Shown here: in pieces, positions 1-7,948 of the stretch
Numbering within the stretch: position 1 is the first letter of the stretch
Layout: every line of letters starts with the position of its first letter
Assembly: GCA_023418755.1 (NCBI GenBank)
Contig: JAEZZE010000465.1
Coordinates: 1 to 17,385, forward strand
From: Bacillota bacterium
GTDB taxonomy: Bacteria > Bacillota > Bacilli > Paenibacillales > Paenibacillaceae
Reading direction: 5' to 3'
DNA length: 17,385 nucleotides
The notes under the pieces: generated by a model
What the model was told of the DNA's origin: nothing
Database searches by the model: none
The model's input: only the letters and a program-made list of their open reading frames with translations
Position numbers and translations under genes: made by a program

Positions 1-300
1 CGTCTTGCCGTTCGGTCCCGAAGCCGTGGCCAGGTATTCGTTCCAACTGCCCGGCACAGGTATGCTCAAGCCGCCCGAAAGCGAGCTCTCTCCGCCCTTC
101 AGCCACTGTCCGGGATAAAATTCCCACTGGCCGTCCAGCGCGATCGTTCCCTTCTTCCAATCCCAGCCACGCAAATCGAGCAGTCCGTCCGCCGCACGCG
201 GCTGATCCGTCTGATGAAAATGCGAAATCCACGCCAGACGCGCCCCCGTAAGCGCCAGCGCGAACAATACGACCGCCATCGCGATATTGCGTTGCGACAT
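1..300 (-). CDS. 7TMR-DISM-type membrane sensor protein, probably histidine kinase (N-terminal fragment)
   Basis: Reads leftward from an ATG at 300 with no stop for 100 codons and leaves the window. Upstream AAGGAAG (about 4 nt before the ATG) supports this start. Residues 6-25 form a hydrophobic signal-anchor (AMAVVLFALALTG region). They are followed by an extracytoplasmic segment with the LDLRGWDW ... LDGQWEFYPGQWL and VPGSWN motifs. These are characteristic of the jelly-roll sensory domain (7TMR-DISMED2) found at the front of seven-transmembrane histidine kinases, adenylate cyclases or SpoIIE-type phosphatases in Paenibacillaceae. The output domain lies outside the window, so the enzyme type is inferred. 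A glycosidase-like beta-sandwich could give a similar motif, but the N-terminal anchor argues for a membrane sensor. I see no convincing promoter in the 100 bp upstream. Confidence 0.62.
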   Translation of the reverse strand, partial: MSQRNIAMAVVLFALALTGARLAWISHFHQTDQPRAADGLLDLRGWDWKKGTIALDGQWEFYPGQWLKGGESSLSGGLSIPVPGSWNEYLATASGPNGKT

Positions 301-407
301 CCGCTTCCTTATCGATGCCAAGATGAACGAGCTCCCTCATGCCCTATATCTTTTTTACTATACGGAATAGATCTGAAATATTTCTAAAACCGCGAGGGCA
401 GGATCAC

Positions 408-637
408 CTTTCCTTGATCCGTAAAGCGGAAGCGAATAGAGGCAGGAAAGAAGGGAGTCGAGTTTTCGCTGGAGAAGCTGTCCGACTATATGGGTGACTG
501 CTTAGTCTTGACGACGAAAGCATCGCTGGAACAGGTCCAGGCCGACCCCGATCTGGGGCAAGCTGCCGCCGATTCGCGACAATCGCGTCTTCCTGTGGAC
601 GGAAAGCCAATCCTGGTCCAGCAGCTCGCCGAAGTAG
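408..637 (+). pseudogene. C-terminal remnant of iron-siderophore substrate-binding protein, frameshifted
   Basis: Three short frames read in order give a plausible C-terminal lobe of a FecB/FhuD-type binding protein. LSLIRKAEA (frame from 408) is followed by IEAGKKGVEFSLEKLSDYMGD-like text (frame of 421, through DPDLG at about 558). Then GKLPPIRDNRVFLWTESQSW follows in a third frame from 557. The second shift is explained by one extra G in the GGGG run at 555-558. The first lies near 435-438. Similarity ends at about 616 and a stop follows at 635-637, so the last residues of the domain are missing. It points the opposite way to the N-terminal half of what looks like the same protein family at about 620-1080, implying an inversion. 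Family assignment is by motif recall, not by search. Confidence 0.55.
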
Positions 638-1080
638 CGCATTTCCTCCTGAATGGACGCGAAAGCGTTGTACGGAACGGATACCGTCGGGACGATCCGC
701 TTGTACTGATCGATCGCTTCCTGGTTCGGGTTGTGCGTGATAATGAGATTAGGTTCCATGGCGAGCAGCTTCTCCAGCGAATCTCCCACATCCTCTATAT
801 CGTCCAGCATCCCTTTCAGGTAGGGACTGGGCATCAGGAACGTCTCCCAGGCGACCGGCTGCGTACCCAGCGCCAGCACCGTGCCCAGATAAGAGATCGC
901 CGCCACGCGCTGCGGATGTCTCGGCACCTCCACCTCGCCGAACGCAGTCGATACGGTCCGAGTCGCCGGCTCCGTCTCGGCGCTTCCCGAGGCCGAAGCC
1001 TCCCCGGAGCCGATCGCCACGTCCGCGCCCGATCCGCAAGCGGATTGGTTCCAGAGCTGGATTTGTTCGCGTATGTTCAT
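502..1080 (-). pseudogene. Chimeric N-terminal remnant of iron-siderophore substrate-binding protein
   Basis: Opens with MNIREQIQLWNQ, the typical first residues of Btr-type AraC regulators that sense siderophores. It then jumps directly to SACGSG, which looks like a lipobox Cys, and a Ser/Gly/Glu-rich linker. From about residue 43 it is a Peripla_BP_2/FecB-type lobe: TVSTAFGEVEVPRHPQRV, ISYLG, ALGTQPVA, VGDSLEKLLAMEPNLII and YFGELLDQ. There is no signal peptide, so the product could not be exported normally. After about residue 154 (near 620) the protein-like text stops and the remaining ~38 codons are antisense to the plus-strand C-terminal fragment. Full-length family members are about 300 residues; this is 192. 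Most simply, a deletion fused a regulator start to a neighbouring receptor gene, and an inversion or deletion broke its 3' half. It might still be translated, but is unlikely to work. Confidence 0.6.
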
Positions 1081-1101
1081 AGTATTTTCAGATTAACGCT
1101 C
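1046..1101. repeat. 56-bp direct repeat, left copy
   Basis: Matches 10110-10165 in the same orientation at 55 of 56 positions; the only difference is C at 1070 versus T at 10134. Read on the minus strand it covers the untranslated leader and first 12 codons of a Btr-type regulator (MNI[R/H]EQIQLWNQ). Outside the 56 bp, identity drops at once on the coding side. It continues weakly (about 15 of 25) on the leader side. The two copies bracket the whole sugar-utilisation module. Confidence 0.9.
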
Positions 1102-1201
1102 TCCGCGCCGTGAAACAAGACGAACTTCGGCCGTGTCCGCAGCTTCGGGGTTCAGAAGCCGGCTTCTATAACCATATTACCGGAGGCGTTGACGCGATCG
1201 C

Positions 1202-1230
1202 TTGACGGAAAGCTTGTCTCTGTTTTTAAT
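1202..1230 (+). promoter_or_regulatory. Putative sigma-A promoter of the yesN-yesM pair
   Basis: TTGACG at 1202-1207 and TTTAAT at 1225-1230 are separated by 17 bp, about 35 bp before the response-regulator start. A second TTGACG at 1189-1194 has no good -10 partner. Supported by spacing and consensus only. Confidence 0.4.
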
Positions 1231-1266
1231 GGGAGGAACACCCCTGTCTACTGAGGAGCGATAAAA

Positions 1267-2826
1267 GTGGAACCGTTCAGAGTCATGCTTGTCGACGATG
1301 AAATTATGGCAATCCGTCATGTGAAGGCTATGGCGGACTGGGAGGCGTTCGGATTCCGCGTCGTGGCCGAGGCCATCACCGCAAGGCAAGCGTTAGACAT
1401 GACCGCCCGGACGCACCCCGATTTGATTTTCATGGATATCCGCATGCCAGCCATGGACGGCTTGGAGGTCAGCAAGAGAATATTGGCGCAGGGTCGACAA
1501 CCGGAAATTTATTTGCTCACCTCCTACCAGGACTTCGCTTACGCCAAGGAAGCGTTAAGCTTGGGGATCGGAGGTTATATTCTCAAACACGACATGAACG
1601 AGGAGTATTTGAAAAAAGAGCTGGCGGAAATCGGACTGAAACTACGGGAAAAGCGGAAGCAGGAGCGTATCGCCACTATGCGGTTTTTTAAGGATTTGCT
1701 TTCCGGAAGCGCGGCTGCGCCGCAGCTCCCTCCGCAGCTAGAAGCACAACTGGGCGGCAAAGCCGGCATTGTGCTGTTCTATCTTGTCGCGGACACCGCT
1801 TTTCCCGTGATGGATTACGTCGCGGAAGCCGCGCCATCGCTTCCGGAATGGACGGATGAGCAGGACTTCGAGGAGCGCTATGGACTGACGCACATCGGCA
1901 CGGTCGAGCAGACTCCCGGCAAGCGTCTAATGCTCTTCGCCGCGTCCGAGCTGCACAGCGAGGAAATCCGGCAGCGCCATGCCCACTTTGCGGCGTCTGA
2001 CCTGCAAAATGCGGCGGTCTGCGACCGGATTACCTGGTCGGTATTCGTCTCCCGTCTGTGCAAGCGGCCGGCGGATATCGTCTCGGAGTTCCGCGGAATG
2101 GAGAGGGCGGCCGCATATCTCGTATGGCTCGGCAAGGCCAGCATCGTCCAGCATTCTGCGCTCAGCCTACCGTCCGTCGACGAAAATGCGGCATGGCGCA
2201 CGCTGCATCGCGCCATTCTGCAGCGGCCGCAAGAAACGGACGCCGCCTCCCTGCTCTGTAAAATCGCAGCGGCGTTCGATTACATGCAAGCCGGCCAATT
2301 CCATCCTTCGCTGCTGAATAAGGTTTGCTATTCGCTGCTGCTGCAGTTGGAGCAGCTTCGCGCCTCCGCGGGCCTGCCTGCTTACACGGAAGCGACCGTT
2401 CCTGGCGAGGAGGACGAACGTCTCTGGTACAGCCTGCCGGACATCAGACGCTGGTTCGTGCGGGAGGCGGAGGCGATCTCCTCCCATACGGAAGCTTCCG
2501 GCCCCTATTCCCATAACGTCAAAAAAATCATCGAGCACATCCACGAGCATTACGGCGACGATCTGACCTTAGAGACGATCGGCAAAGCCTTGTCCTTCAG
2601 CGGCGATCACATTCGCCACCTCTTCAAGGAGGAGACCGGAAGAACCGTTACGGATTACTTGATCGGCTATCGCGTCGAGATGGCGAAGCGGCTACTGTGG
2701 CGGGATCAGTACAAAATATACGAGATCGCCGAACGGGTCGGCTACCGGTCGAGCCAGTATTTCAGTCATGTATTCAAGAAATGGACGGGGCAGACCCCAC
2801 AGGAATACAAGGATACGGCGAGGTGA
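1267..2826 (+). CDS. yesN: YesN-type response regulator with C-terminal AraC DNA-binding domain
   Basis: Cytoplasmic response regulator of 519 residues, partner of the sensor kinase encoded 6 bp downstream. The receiver domain (residues 5-120) has the acidic pair D10-D11, the phospho-acceptor D57 (DLIFMDIRMP), T85 (LLTSY) and the conserved K107 (GYILKHD). A poorly conserved middle region, roughly 130-410, is usual for this family. The C-terminal AraC-type double helix-turn-helix is at about 418-517 (TLETIGKALSFSGDHIRHLFKEE ... IYEIAERVGYRSSQYFSHVFKKWTGQTPQEY). Starts at GTG 1267, chosen because GAGGAG (1253-1258) sits 8 nt upstream. Family members usually activate a neighbouring sugar ABC importer operon, here the genes from 4695 onward. 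All key receiver residues are intact. The family assignment is secure; the inducing signal is unknown. Confidence 0.92.
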   Translation: MEPFRVMLVDDEIMAIRHVKAMADWEAFGFRVVAEAITARQALDMTARTHPDLIFMDIRMPAMDGLEVSKRILAQGRQPEIYLLTSYQDFAYAKEALSLGIGGYILKHDMNEEYLKKELAEIGLKLREKRKQERIATMRFFKDLLSGSAAAPQLPPQLEAQLGGKAGIVLFYLVADTAFPVMDYVAEAAPSLPEWTDEQDFEERYGLTHIGTVEQTPGKRLMLFAASELHSEEIRQRHAHFAASDLQNAAVCDRITWSVFVSRLCKRPADIVSEFRGMERAAAYLVWLGKASIVQHSALSLPSVDENAAWRTLHRAILQRPQETDAASLLCKIAAAFDYMQAGQFHPSLLNKVCYSLLLQLEQLRASAGLPAYTEATVPGEEDERLWYSLPDIRRWFVREAEAISSHTEASGPYSHNVKKIIEHIHEHYGDDLTLETIGKALSFSGDHIRHLFKEETGRTVTDYLIGYRVEMAKRLLWRDQYKIYEIAERVGYRSSQYFSHVFKKWTGQTPQEYKDTAR

Positions 2827-2832
2827 CACGGC

Positions 2833-4596
2833 ATGAAGCGGAGAATCCGAACGAAAATGATGATCAGCGTTGCCGTTATCGTGACGCTTGCCCTGTTGAC
2901 CAGCGGCGTGTCGGCTTACGTTTATTTTTACGACGTGTTGAAAAAGCAGGTAATGAGCGACGAGCGGGACAAAACGAGCCGCACGGCCGGGCAGCTTCGG
3001 TACGTGCAGGAGGACATTCGGCAGCTCGCGCAGTACATTCTGGTCGATGCGGACATCCAGGCGCGCATTAACGCGGTCTACTCCTCCGACGACTACGAGC
3101 GTTTAAGCGCGCTGGATTCGCTGCGAACCAAGCTGAATCAATATTTGCTGCTGAAAAATTGGATCGAAAGCATCGTCCTCGTCGATAAAAACGCGCAGGC
3201 TGTCTCCACGAACCTGCTGTCCAACGCCTATCATACGGAGACGCTGAAGGAAAGCTGGTACGTTCGGCATCAGGAGCGCGGCGTGCACGCGGGCTTCTCC
3301 GAAGTTCACCGCATCGCGCGGCCTTCGGAATCCGTGCCGGTGATCAGCTATCTGATCAATTTTAATCCGCAGCTCGATCCGGAGAGCAGGCTGCATCAAC
3401 TGATCATTCACGTCAACGCCGACTACATCGCCAATTCACTCCCCGCCGACAAGCAGGGCTATGACGCCTATTATTTGCTGGGCCCCGACAATCAGATACT
3501 TGCGGGCTCCGACTCCAACCCGGACGTTGCGGAACTGCCGCTTGACCGGCTGTCCGGGCAGGAGCCCGTCTATCAGGACGAGCAGGGCCGGCAGATCGTC
3601 ACGATCAACGCGACGATGGGAGATTGGAAGCTCGTTACCGTCATGGCCAAAGTGCAGATGCAGCGGCAGATCAACTCCATCCTGATCCTGTTTATGGTCA
3701 TTATCCTGGTCACCATCGTCGTCATTCTGATCGCGCTGACCTCGCTTGTCACGAACATTACGCGGCCGATCTCCAAGCTGACCCATGCGATGAAGGAGGC
3801 TTCCATCGGCAGGCTGAACGCAACCGTCGATATTCGCAGCGGTGACGAGATCGAGCTGCTCGGGGAAGGCTTTAATCGCATGCTGCACGACTTGAAGAGC
3901 TACATCGACCAATCGGTGGAGGACGGGAAGCTGCGACAGAAGCTGCAATACGACCTGCTGCTCTCGCAGGTTAACCCCCACTTTATTTACAACACGCTGA
4001 ATACGGTCATCTACATGGCGCAGAGAGACGGCAACCGCGATATCGCGAAAATGGTGGATTCGTTTATCCGCCTGCTGCAATCGGCCGTCCTGGTCGAGCA
4101 AAACGGCCACCATTGCACGTTGGCGGAAGAGATCGCAAGCGTCGAGCACTATCTGATCATCCAAAACTATCGGTATCCCGACCGCTTCGCCGTGAACTGG
4201 CAGGTGGACGAGCAGTGGCGCTCCGTCCGGATTCCGCGAACGATCATTCAACCGCTGGTCGAGAACGCGCTGTTTCACGGCTTGATGCCCAATGCGGAGG
4301 AGCAGGGCACGATCCGGATTCGGATCGGGGACAGCGGCGGATTTCTGTGCATCGAGGTGGAGGACGACGGCGTCGGCATGGACCAAGCGCTGATCGACGG
4401 CTTCGAGCAGGATGTGAACGGACAGAACGCCCCCGAGCAAGCCGGGTCCGCGAGCAGGCGGTCGATCGGACTGGCGAATGTCAGAGACCGTCTGCAATCG
4501 ATCTGCGGCCCCGCTGCCTCTCTGCGCATCCGCCGGCTTGCTCCGGGCGGCACCTGCGTGAAGCTGTCCATCCCGCTCCCCAACCTCGCCGGATAA
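2833..4596 (+). CDS. yesM: YesM-type membrane sensor histidine kinase
   Basis: Membrane kinase of 587 residues that should phosphorylate the YesN-type regulator encoded just upstream. It has a first transmembrane helix at about 10-32, an extracytoplasmic Cache-like sensor at about 33-280 and a second helix at about 282-306. HAMP follows at about 305-360. The His_kinase domain (LytS/YesM type, PF06580) carries the phospho-acceptor H383 in SQVNPHFIYNTLN. The ATPase domain has an N-box IIQPLVENALFHG (N478), a G1 box DDGVGMD (511-517) and a G2 box SIGLANVRDRL (544-554). The Shine-Dalgarno AGGTGA (2821-2826) overlaps the stop of the preceding gene, so the two are probably translationally coupled. 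Length and domain order are normal for the family, with no missing motif. The ligand is not evident, but the downstream genes suggest a carbohydrate or a carbohydrate-loaded binding protein. Confidence 0.92.
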   Translation: MKRRIRTKMMISVAVIVTLALLTSGVSAYVYFYDVLKKQVMSDERDKTSRTAGQLRYVQEDIRQLAQYILVDADIQARINAVYSSDDYERLSALDSLRTKLNQYLLLKNWIESIVLVDKNAQAVSTNLLSNAYHTETLKESWYVRHQERGVHAGFSEVHRIARPSESVPVISYLINFNPQLDPESRLHQLIIHVNADYIANSLPADKQGYDAYYLLGPDNQILAGSDSNPDVAELPLDRLSGQEPVYQDEQGRQIVTINATMGDWKLVTVMAKVQMQRQINSILILFMVIILVTIVVILIALTSLVTNITRPISKLTHAMKEASIGRLNATVDIRSGDEIELLGEGFNRMLHDLKSYIDQSVEDGKLRQKLQYDLLLSQVNPHFIYNTLNTVIYMAQRDGNRDIAKMVDSFIRLLQSAVLVEQNGHHCTLAEEIASVEHYLIIQNYRYPDRFAVNWQVDEQWRSVRIPRTIIQPLVENALFHGLMPNAEEQGTIRIRIGDSGGFLCIEVEDDGVGMDQALIDGFEQDVNGQNAPEQAGSASRRSIGLANVRDRLQSICGPAASLRIRRLAPGGTCVKLSIPLPNLAG

Positions 4597-4623
4597 CGTA
4601 CGAAATAACCGGATCGTCGTGTT

Positions 4624-4638
4624 TTGCAACCGCATTCA
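4624..4638 (+). promoter_or_regulatory. cre-like CcpA operator before the sugar importer operon
   Basis: TTGCAACCGCATTCA fits the degenerate Bacillus cre consensus WTGNAANCGNWNNCW at every fixed position, although it deviates from stricter forms. It lies just upstream of the extended -10 at 4640-4648, where CcpA binding would block the -35 region. That implies carbon catabolite repression of the importer and glycosidase genes. Match and position were seen directly; binding is inferred. Confidence 0.5.
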
Positions 4639-4639
4639 C

Positions 4640-4648
4640 TGTGATAAT
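4640..4648 (+). promoter_or_regulatory. Putative extended -10 promoter of the importer operon
   Basis: TGTGATAAT is an extended -10 (TGn plus GATAAT), 46 bp before the binding-protein start. No convincing -35 lies 17 bp upstream, as expected for an extended -10 or an activator-dependent promoter controlled by the adjacent YesN-type regulator. Confidence 0.4.
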
Positions 4649-4694
4649 CTTTGCGATGTAGCCAACCATCATACAACTGCCAGGGGGAATTCGA

Positions 4695-6065
4695 ATGCGC
4701 CAACGCTGGAAAACGAACATCGGCGCCCTGCTGTCTTTAGCGATACTGTCCGTATTGCTAGCGGCCTGCGGAGGCAACGACACGAACGCCGGGAAATCTT
4801 CGAACGCTGCCGCGACTCCAAGCGCGACGACCGAAACCAAGGAAAGCTCCAACGCGGAGCCCGCAGAGAAAACGGCGGAGGACTATTCCGGTACGATCAC
4901 CTTGTGGGGCTGGGATACGAACTACTACGAGAAAACCTTTGCCGAATTTCAGAAAGTTTATCCTAACGTCAAGCTGGAGGTGACGAACGTCTCCACGGCG
5001 GACTACATCCAGAAAATCCAGACGACGCTCGCCGCCGGCGGCGAACTGCCCGACCTGCTCGCGGCCGAATCCGCGTATCGCGGCAAGCTGTACGAGATGG
5101 ACATTTGGGAAAATCTGTCCGGCGCTCCTTACAACTTCGACGCCTCTTCCGTGTTCGATTATTTGACCGCTCTGACGAGCAACTCCAAAGGGGAGATCGT
5201 CGGCATCGAGCAGACGCTGTCGCCCGCCGCCCTGGCTTACCGCCGGGATCTGGCCAAGCAATATTTCGGCACCGACGATCCGAAGGAGCTGAAGGCGATG
5301 TTCCCGACCTGGGACGAATTCGTCGCCAAGGGCAAGGAAGTCAAGGATCAGCACGGCGTCCATATGTTCTCCAGCCTGGGCGACGTCAACACAATCCTGT
5401 CCGCCCAGAGCAAAACGCCGATCTATGATGGCACGGCGGTGGACGTAACCGGAAGGATCAAGCCGATTCTGGACAAAGTCGTTCAATTCCGGGATGCGGG
5501 CATCGTAGGCAAGCTGGAGCAGTGGTCGCCGCAATGGAACGCCAGCTATGCTACGGGAGAAGCGATTTTCTATCCGGCCGCCAACTGGAGTCCGCAATAT
5601 TTGATCAAGACGAACGACGCGGACGGGGAAGGCCGCTGGGGCCTTATGCTGCCGCCGGAAGGTCCGTTCTCGTGGGGCGGCACAACGTTCGGCATCACCA
5701 AAAACAGCAAAAACAAGGAATTGGCCTGGCTGTATATCAAATGGCTGTTGTTAAGCGAAGAAGGCGCCAATGTCAGCAAGTCGCTCGACTTCTACGTGCC
5801 GCTGAAATCGGTCTACGAGGACCCCGGCTTCGCCTCTTCGCCGGATTCGTTCTTCGCGGGGCAGGATATCGGAGCGTTCTGGATCCAGGAGGTCGTTCCG
5901 GCGATCGACACGCCGCAAATTTCCCAGTACGATTCGATCGTCAACGATTCGACCTCGCTGGTCATGAACGTATTAAACGCGAACGCGAAGGAAACGGCCG
6001 ACAACGCCCTGGGCAAGCTGATCGAGGATCTCAAAGGCAAGCTTCCCGAGGTCGAAATCAAATAG
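4695..6065 (+). CDS. Extracellular sugar-binding lipoprotein of ABC importer
   Basis: Family 1 solute-binding protein of 456 residues, the extracellular receptor for the two permeases encoded downstream. The signal peptide (residues 1-24) ends in the lipobox LLAAC with the lipidated Cys at 25. A low-complexity Ser/Thr/Ala/Glu linker follows to about residue 64, then the two-lobe binding domain, beginning YSGTITLWGWD. TLAAGGELPDLLA and GGTTFGITKNSKNKELAWLYIKWL are characteristic of the family. The aromatic-rich motif WSPQWNASYATGEAIFYPAANWSP-like (about 276-300) fits oligosaccharide binding. Ribosome site AGGGGGA (4682-4688) lies 6 nt before the ATG. The cre-like site and extended -10 upstream, plus the hairpin downstream, suggest strong, catabolite-controlled and differential expression. 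The substrate cannot be read from sequence. Confidence 0.92.
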   Translation: MRQRWKTNIGALLSLAILSVLLAACGGNDTNAGKSSNAAATPSATTETKESSNAEPAEKTAEDYSGTITLWGWDTNYYEKTFAEFQKVYPNVKLEVTNVSTADYIQKIQTTLAAGGELPDLLAAESAYRGKLYEMDIWENLSGAPYNFDASSVFDYLTALTSNSKGEIVGIEQTLSPAALAYRRDLAKQYFGTDDPKELKAMFPTWDEFVAKGKEVKDQHGVHMFSSLGDVNTILSAQSKTPIYDGTAVDVTGRIKPILDKVVQFRDAGIVGKLEQWSPQWNASYATGEAIFYPAANWSPQYLIKTNDADGEGRWGLMLPPEGPFSWGGTTFGITKNSKNKELAWLYIKWLLLSEEGANVSKSLDFYVPLKSVYEDPGFASSPDSFFAGQDIGAFWIQEVVPAIDTPQISQYDSIVNDSTSLVMNVLNANAKETADNALGKLIEDLKGKLPEVEIK

Positions 6066-6076
6066 TTTCATCGTTA

Positions 6077-6126
6077 GGGAAGGAAGCGGCAGAGAAGCCG
6101 GACGGGGCTCCTCCGCTTCCTTTCCC
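6077..6126 (+). other. Intercistronic RNA hairpin between binding-protein and permease genes
   Basis: GGGAAGGAAGCGG (6077-6089) pairs with CCGCTTCCTTTCCC (6113-6126) with a single bulge, enclosing a smaller AGCC/GGCT stem. There is no U-run after it, so it is unlikely to be a full terminator. Its position just after the binding-protein stop is typical of stems that protect the upstream message and raise the receptor:permease ratio, as in malE-malF. Seen directly; role inferred. Confidence 0.6.
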
Positions 6127-6158
6127 GTATCGAAATACCGAAAGCGAGGTCACGAAGC

Positions 6159-7118
6159 ATGGACGATCGAATCGCCGATCGGAAGCAGCGCTCCGGCGCA
6201 GCCGGCCCGACAGCGCCCGGACGACTGCGCATTCCGCTGCGGCTCTGGCCCTATCTCTTCTTGGCGCCGTTTCTTCTGGTATATCTCTCATTTAACCTGT
6301 ATCCGATCTTCTATTCTTTGCTTACGAGCTTTACGAAATGGGACGGCATAGGCGCCAAAACCTATGTCGGACTCGACAACTTTATCGCAGTCGTCGGCAA
6401 GGACCCGTACTTCTGGAAATCGATCGGAAATACGCTGCTGCTAATGGCGATGTCCACGCCTTTCGTCATTCTGTTCGGACTGCTGCTGGCGAATGCGCTC
6501 TTCCAACTGAACAGAGGGCGATCGTTGGTTCAGACGGTGAACTTCCTGCCGTACATTACGACGCCCGTGGCGATCGGCCTTATTTTCGCGATTTTGTTCG
6601 ACTGGACCTCGGGCACGGTCAATGTGCTGCTGATGAAATCGCATCTCATTCAAGAAGGGATCAACTGGCTTGGCGAGCCGCTGTACGCAAGGCTTGTCGT
6701 CGCCTTCATGATTATATGGAAGTACACCGGCTATCATATGGCGATCTACCTTGCGGGCATGAGCACCATCTCGCCCGAGCTGTACGAGGCGGCCAAGGTT
6801 GACGGCTCCTCCCCGTTTCATTCTTTTCGCAAAATTACGGTTCCGCTGCTCGCGCCGATCACCCTGTTCCTCGTGCTGACGGACTTGATCGGGGGATTGC
6901 AAATGTTCGACGAGCCGCGGCTGCTGTTCGCCAATATCGGCGCGCCCGTCGGCGGGCCCGAAAGAGCGCTGCTGACCGCCGTATGGCACTATTACGACGT
7001 CACGTTCTCGTCCATGAGATTCGGGTACGGTTCATCCGTCGCGTTTACGCTGTTCCTGGTCATCATCGGATTTACGCTGGTCGGTTACGCCTTTATGGGA
7101 AGGAAGGAGCGCACATGA
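6159..7118 (+). CDS. Sugar ABC transporter permease (MalF/UgpA type)
   Basis: Inner-membrane channel subunit of 319 residues with about six transmembrane helices: near 30-58, 90-115, 128-150, 178-200, 230-248 and 293-313. The cytoplasmic EAA loop, contact point for the ATPase, runs from about 210 to 229 (YEAAKVDGSSPFHSFRKITV). The N-terminal WPYLFLAPFLLVYL and GLDNF motifs are standard for the first permease of CUT1 importers. The ATG at 6159 has GAGG (6145-6148) 10 nt upstream. Its stop overlaps the start of the second permease by 4 bp (ATGA), so the pair is translationally coupled and should form a heterodimer. No ATPase gene follows, which in Bacillales normally means a shared MsmX/UgpC-type ATPase encoded elsewhere. 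Confidence 0.93.
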   Translation: MDDRIADRKQRSGAAGPTAPGRLRIPLRLWPYLFLAPFLLVYLSFNLYPIFYSLLTSFTKWDGIGAKTYVGLDNFIAVVGKDPYFWKSIGNTLLLMAMSTPFVILFGLLLANALFQLNRGRSLVQTVNFLPYITTPVAIGLIFAILFDWTSGTVNVLLMKSHLIQEGINWLGEPLYARLVVAFMIIWKYTGYHMAIYLAGMSTISPELYEAAKVDGSSPFHSFRKITVPLLAPITLFLVLTDLIGGLQMFDEPRLLFANIGAPVGGPERALLTAVWHYYDVTFSSMRFGYGSSVAFTLFLVIIGFTLVGYAFMGRKERT

Positions 7119-7921
7119 AAAAAATCGTCCTGAACGCGCTGCTTGCCGTCATCTCGCTGATCTCGCTCGCTCCCTTCTATTTTCTTCTCGTTATGACCAC
7201 GCAGAACACCGAAAATATTTTCAAAGGCCGGATGTTCTGGTTCGGAACGCATTTCGCGGAAAACTTCCGCACGATACTGGAAGGCGGTTTTTTCCGCAGC
7301 TTCTGGAACAGCGCCTATATCGCCGTCGTTACGACCGTGCTCTGCGTGTTGATCTGCGCGATGAGCGGCTTCGCGCTGACGAAGTACGAGTTTAAGCTGA
7401 AAAAGCCGATCATGGCTTTCATCGTCGCAACGATTATGGTTCCCGGGCAGATCGGGATGGTCGGATTCCTGATCGAGATGCGGGCGCTGGACCTGAACCA
7501 AACCCATTGGCCGCTCATTATCTCCGGTTTGACCAACGCCTTCGGCGTGTTCTGGATGGTGCAATTTATGAAAACGTCCCTGCACACGGAGCTGATCGAA
7601 AGCGCGCGGGTAGACGGCTGCAGCGAGCCTCGCATTTTCGCCCAAATCGTTCTGCCTGTCGTTACGCCCGCGCTGTCCACGCTGTCTCTGCTTGTTTTCC
7701 TAGGTTCATGGAATAACTACCTGCTGCCGCTGATCGTGATCAACAAGGAGTCGCTGTTCACGATACCGCTGAGCATCAACGCCCTGGGCAATCTGTACAG
7801 AACGGATTACGGCGCGCGATTAACCGGACTGCTCGTATCCGTAGCGCCTTTAATCGTCATTTTCGCCTTGAATACCAAAAGCTTTGTCAGAGGATTAACC
7901 GCGGGCGCCGTAAAAGGCTAA
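7115..7921 (+). CDS. Sugar ABC transporter permease (MalG/UgpE type)
   Basis: Second membrane subunit of the CUT1 importer, 268 residues. The first transmembrane helix is at about 5-27 (ALLAVISLISLAPFYFLLVM), and later ones are near 66-88, 98-120, 133-152, 184-205 and 238-255. The EAA loop is at about 159-178 (ELIESARVDGCSEPRIFAQI). The C-terminal FVRGLTAGAVKG ending is typical of the family. The frame is open further upstream (from 6983), but the ATG at 7115 is chosen because AGGAAGGAG (7101-7109) sits 5 nt before it and it overlaps the previous stop as ATGA. Pairs with the MalF-like subunit just upstream; the glycosidase gene follows within about 30 bp, so all belong to one transcript. Confidence 0.92.
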   Translation: MKKIVLNALLAVISLISLAPFYFLLVMTTQNTENIFKGRMFWFGTHFAENFRTILEGGFFRSFWNSAYIAVVTTVLCVLICAMSGFALTKYEFKLKKPIMAFIVATIMVPGQIGMVGFLIEMRALDLNQTHWPLIISGLTNAFGVFWMVQFMKTSLHTELIESARVDGCSEPRIFAQIVLPVVTPALSTLSLLVFLGSWNNYLLPLIVINKESLFTIPLSINALGNLYRTDYGARLTGLLVSVAPLIVIFALNTKSFVRGLTAGAVKG

Positions 7922-7948
7922 CGATCGGACGAAAGGATGAAACGACAG

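Noticed and set aside
490..1113. 207-codon plus-strand open frame starting MGDCLVLTTK
   Set aside because: Only its first ~25 codons match the binding-protein C-terminus; the rest is the antisense of the minus-strand receptor remnant and has no family character.
3436..4635. 399-codon minus-strand open frame opposite the sensor kinase
   Set aside because: Composition (runs of DRDDLPALL, DQDNDHKQDQD) is typical of antisense of GC-rich genes; the plus strand carries an intact kinase with all motifs.
4758..5597. 279-codon minus-strand frame opposite the binding-protein gene
   Set aside because: Antisense shadow; no ribosome site or domain, while the plus-strand lipoprotein is clear.
6983..7114. 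44-codon upstream extension of the second permease
   Set aside because: It lies inside the first permease in another frame; the ATG at 7115 has the ribosome site, the membrane-helix start and the ATGA overlap.
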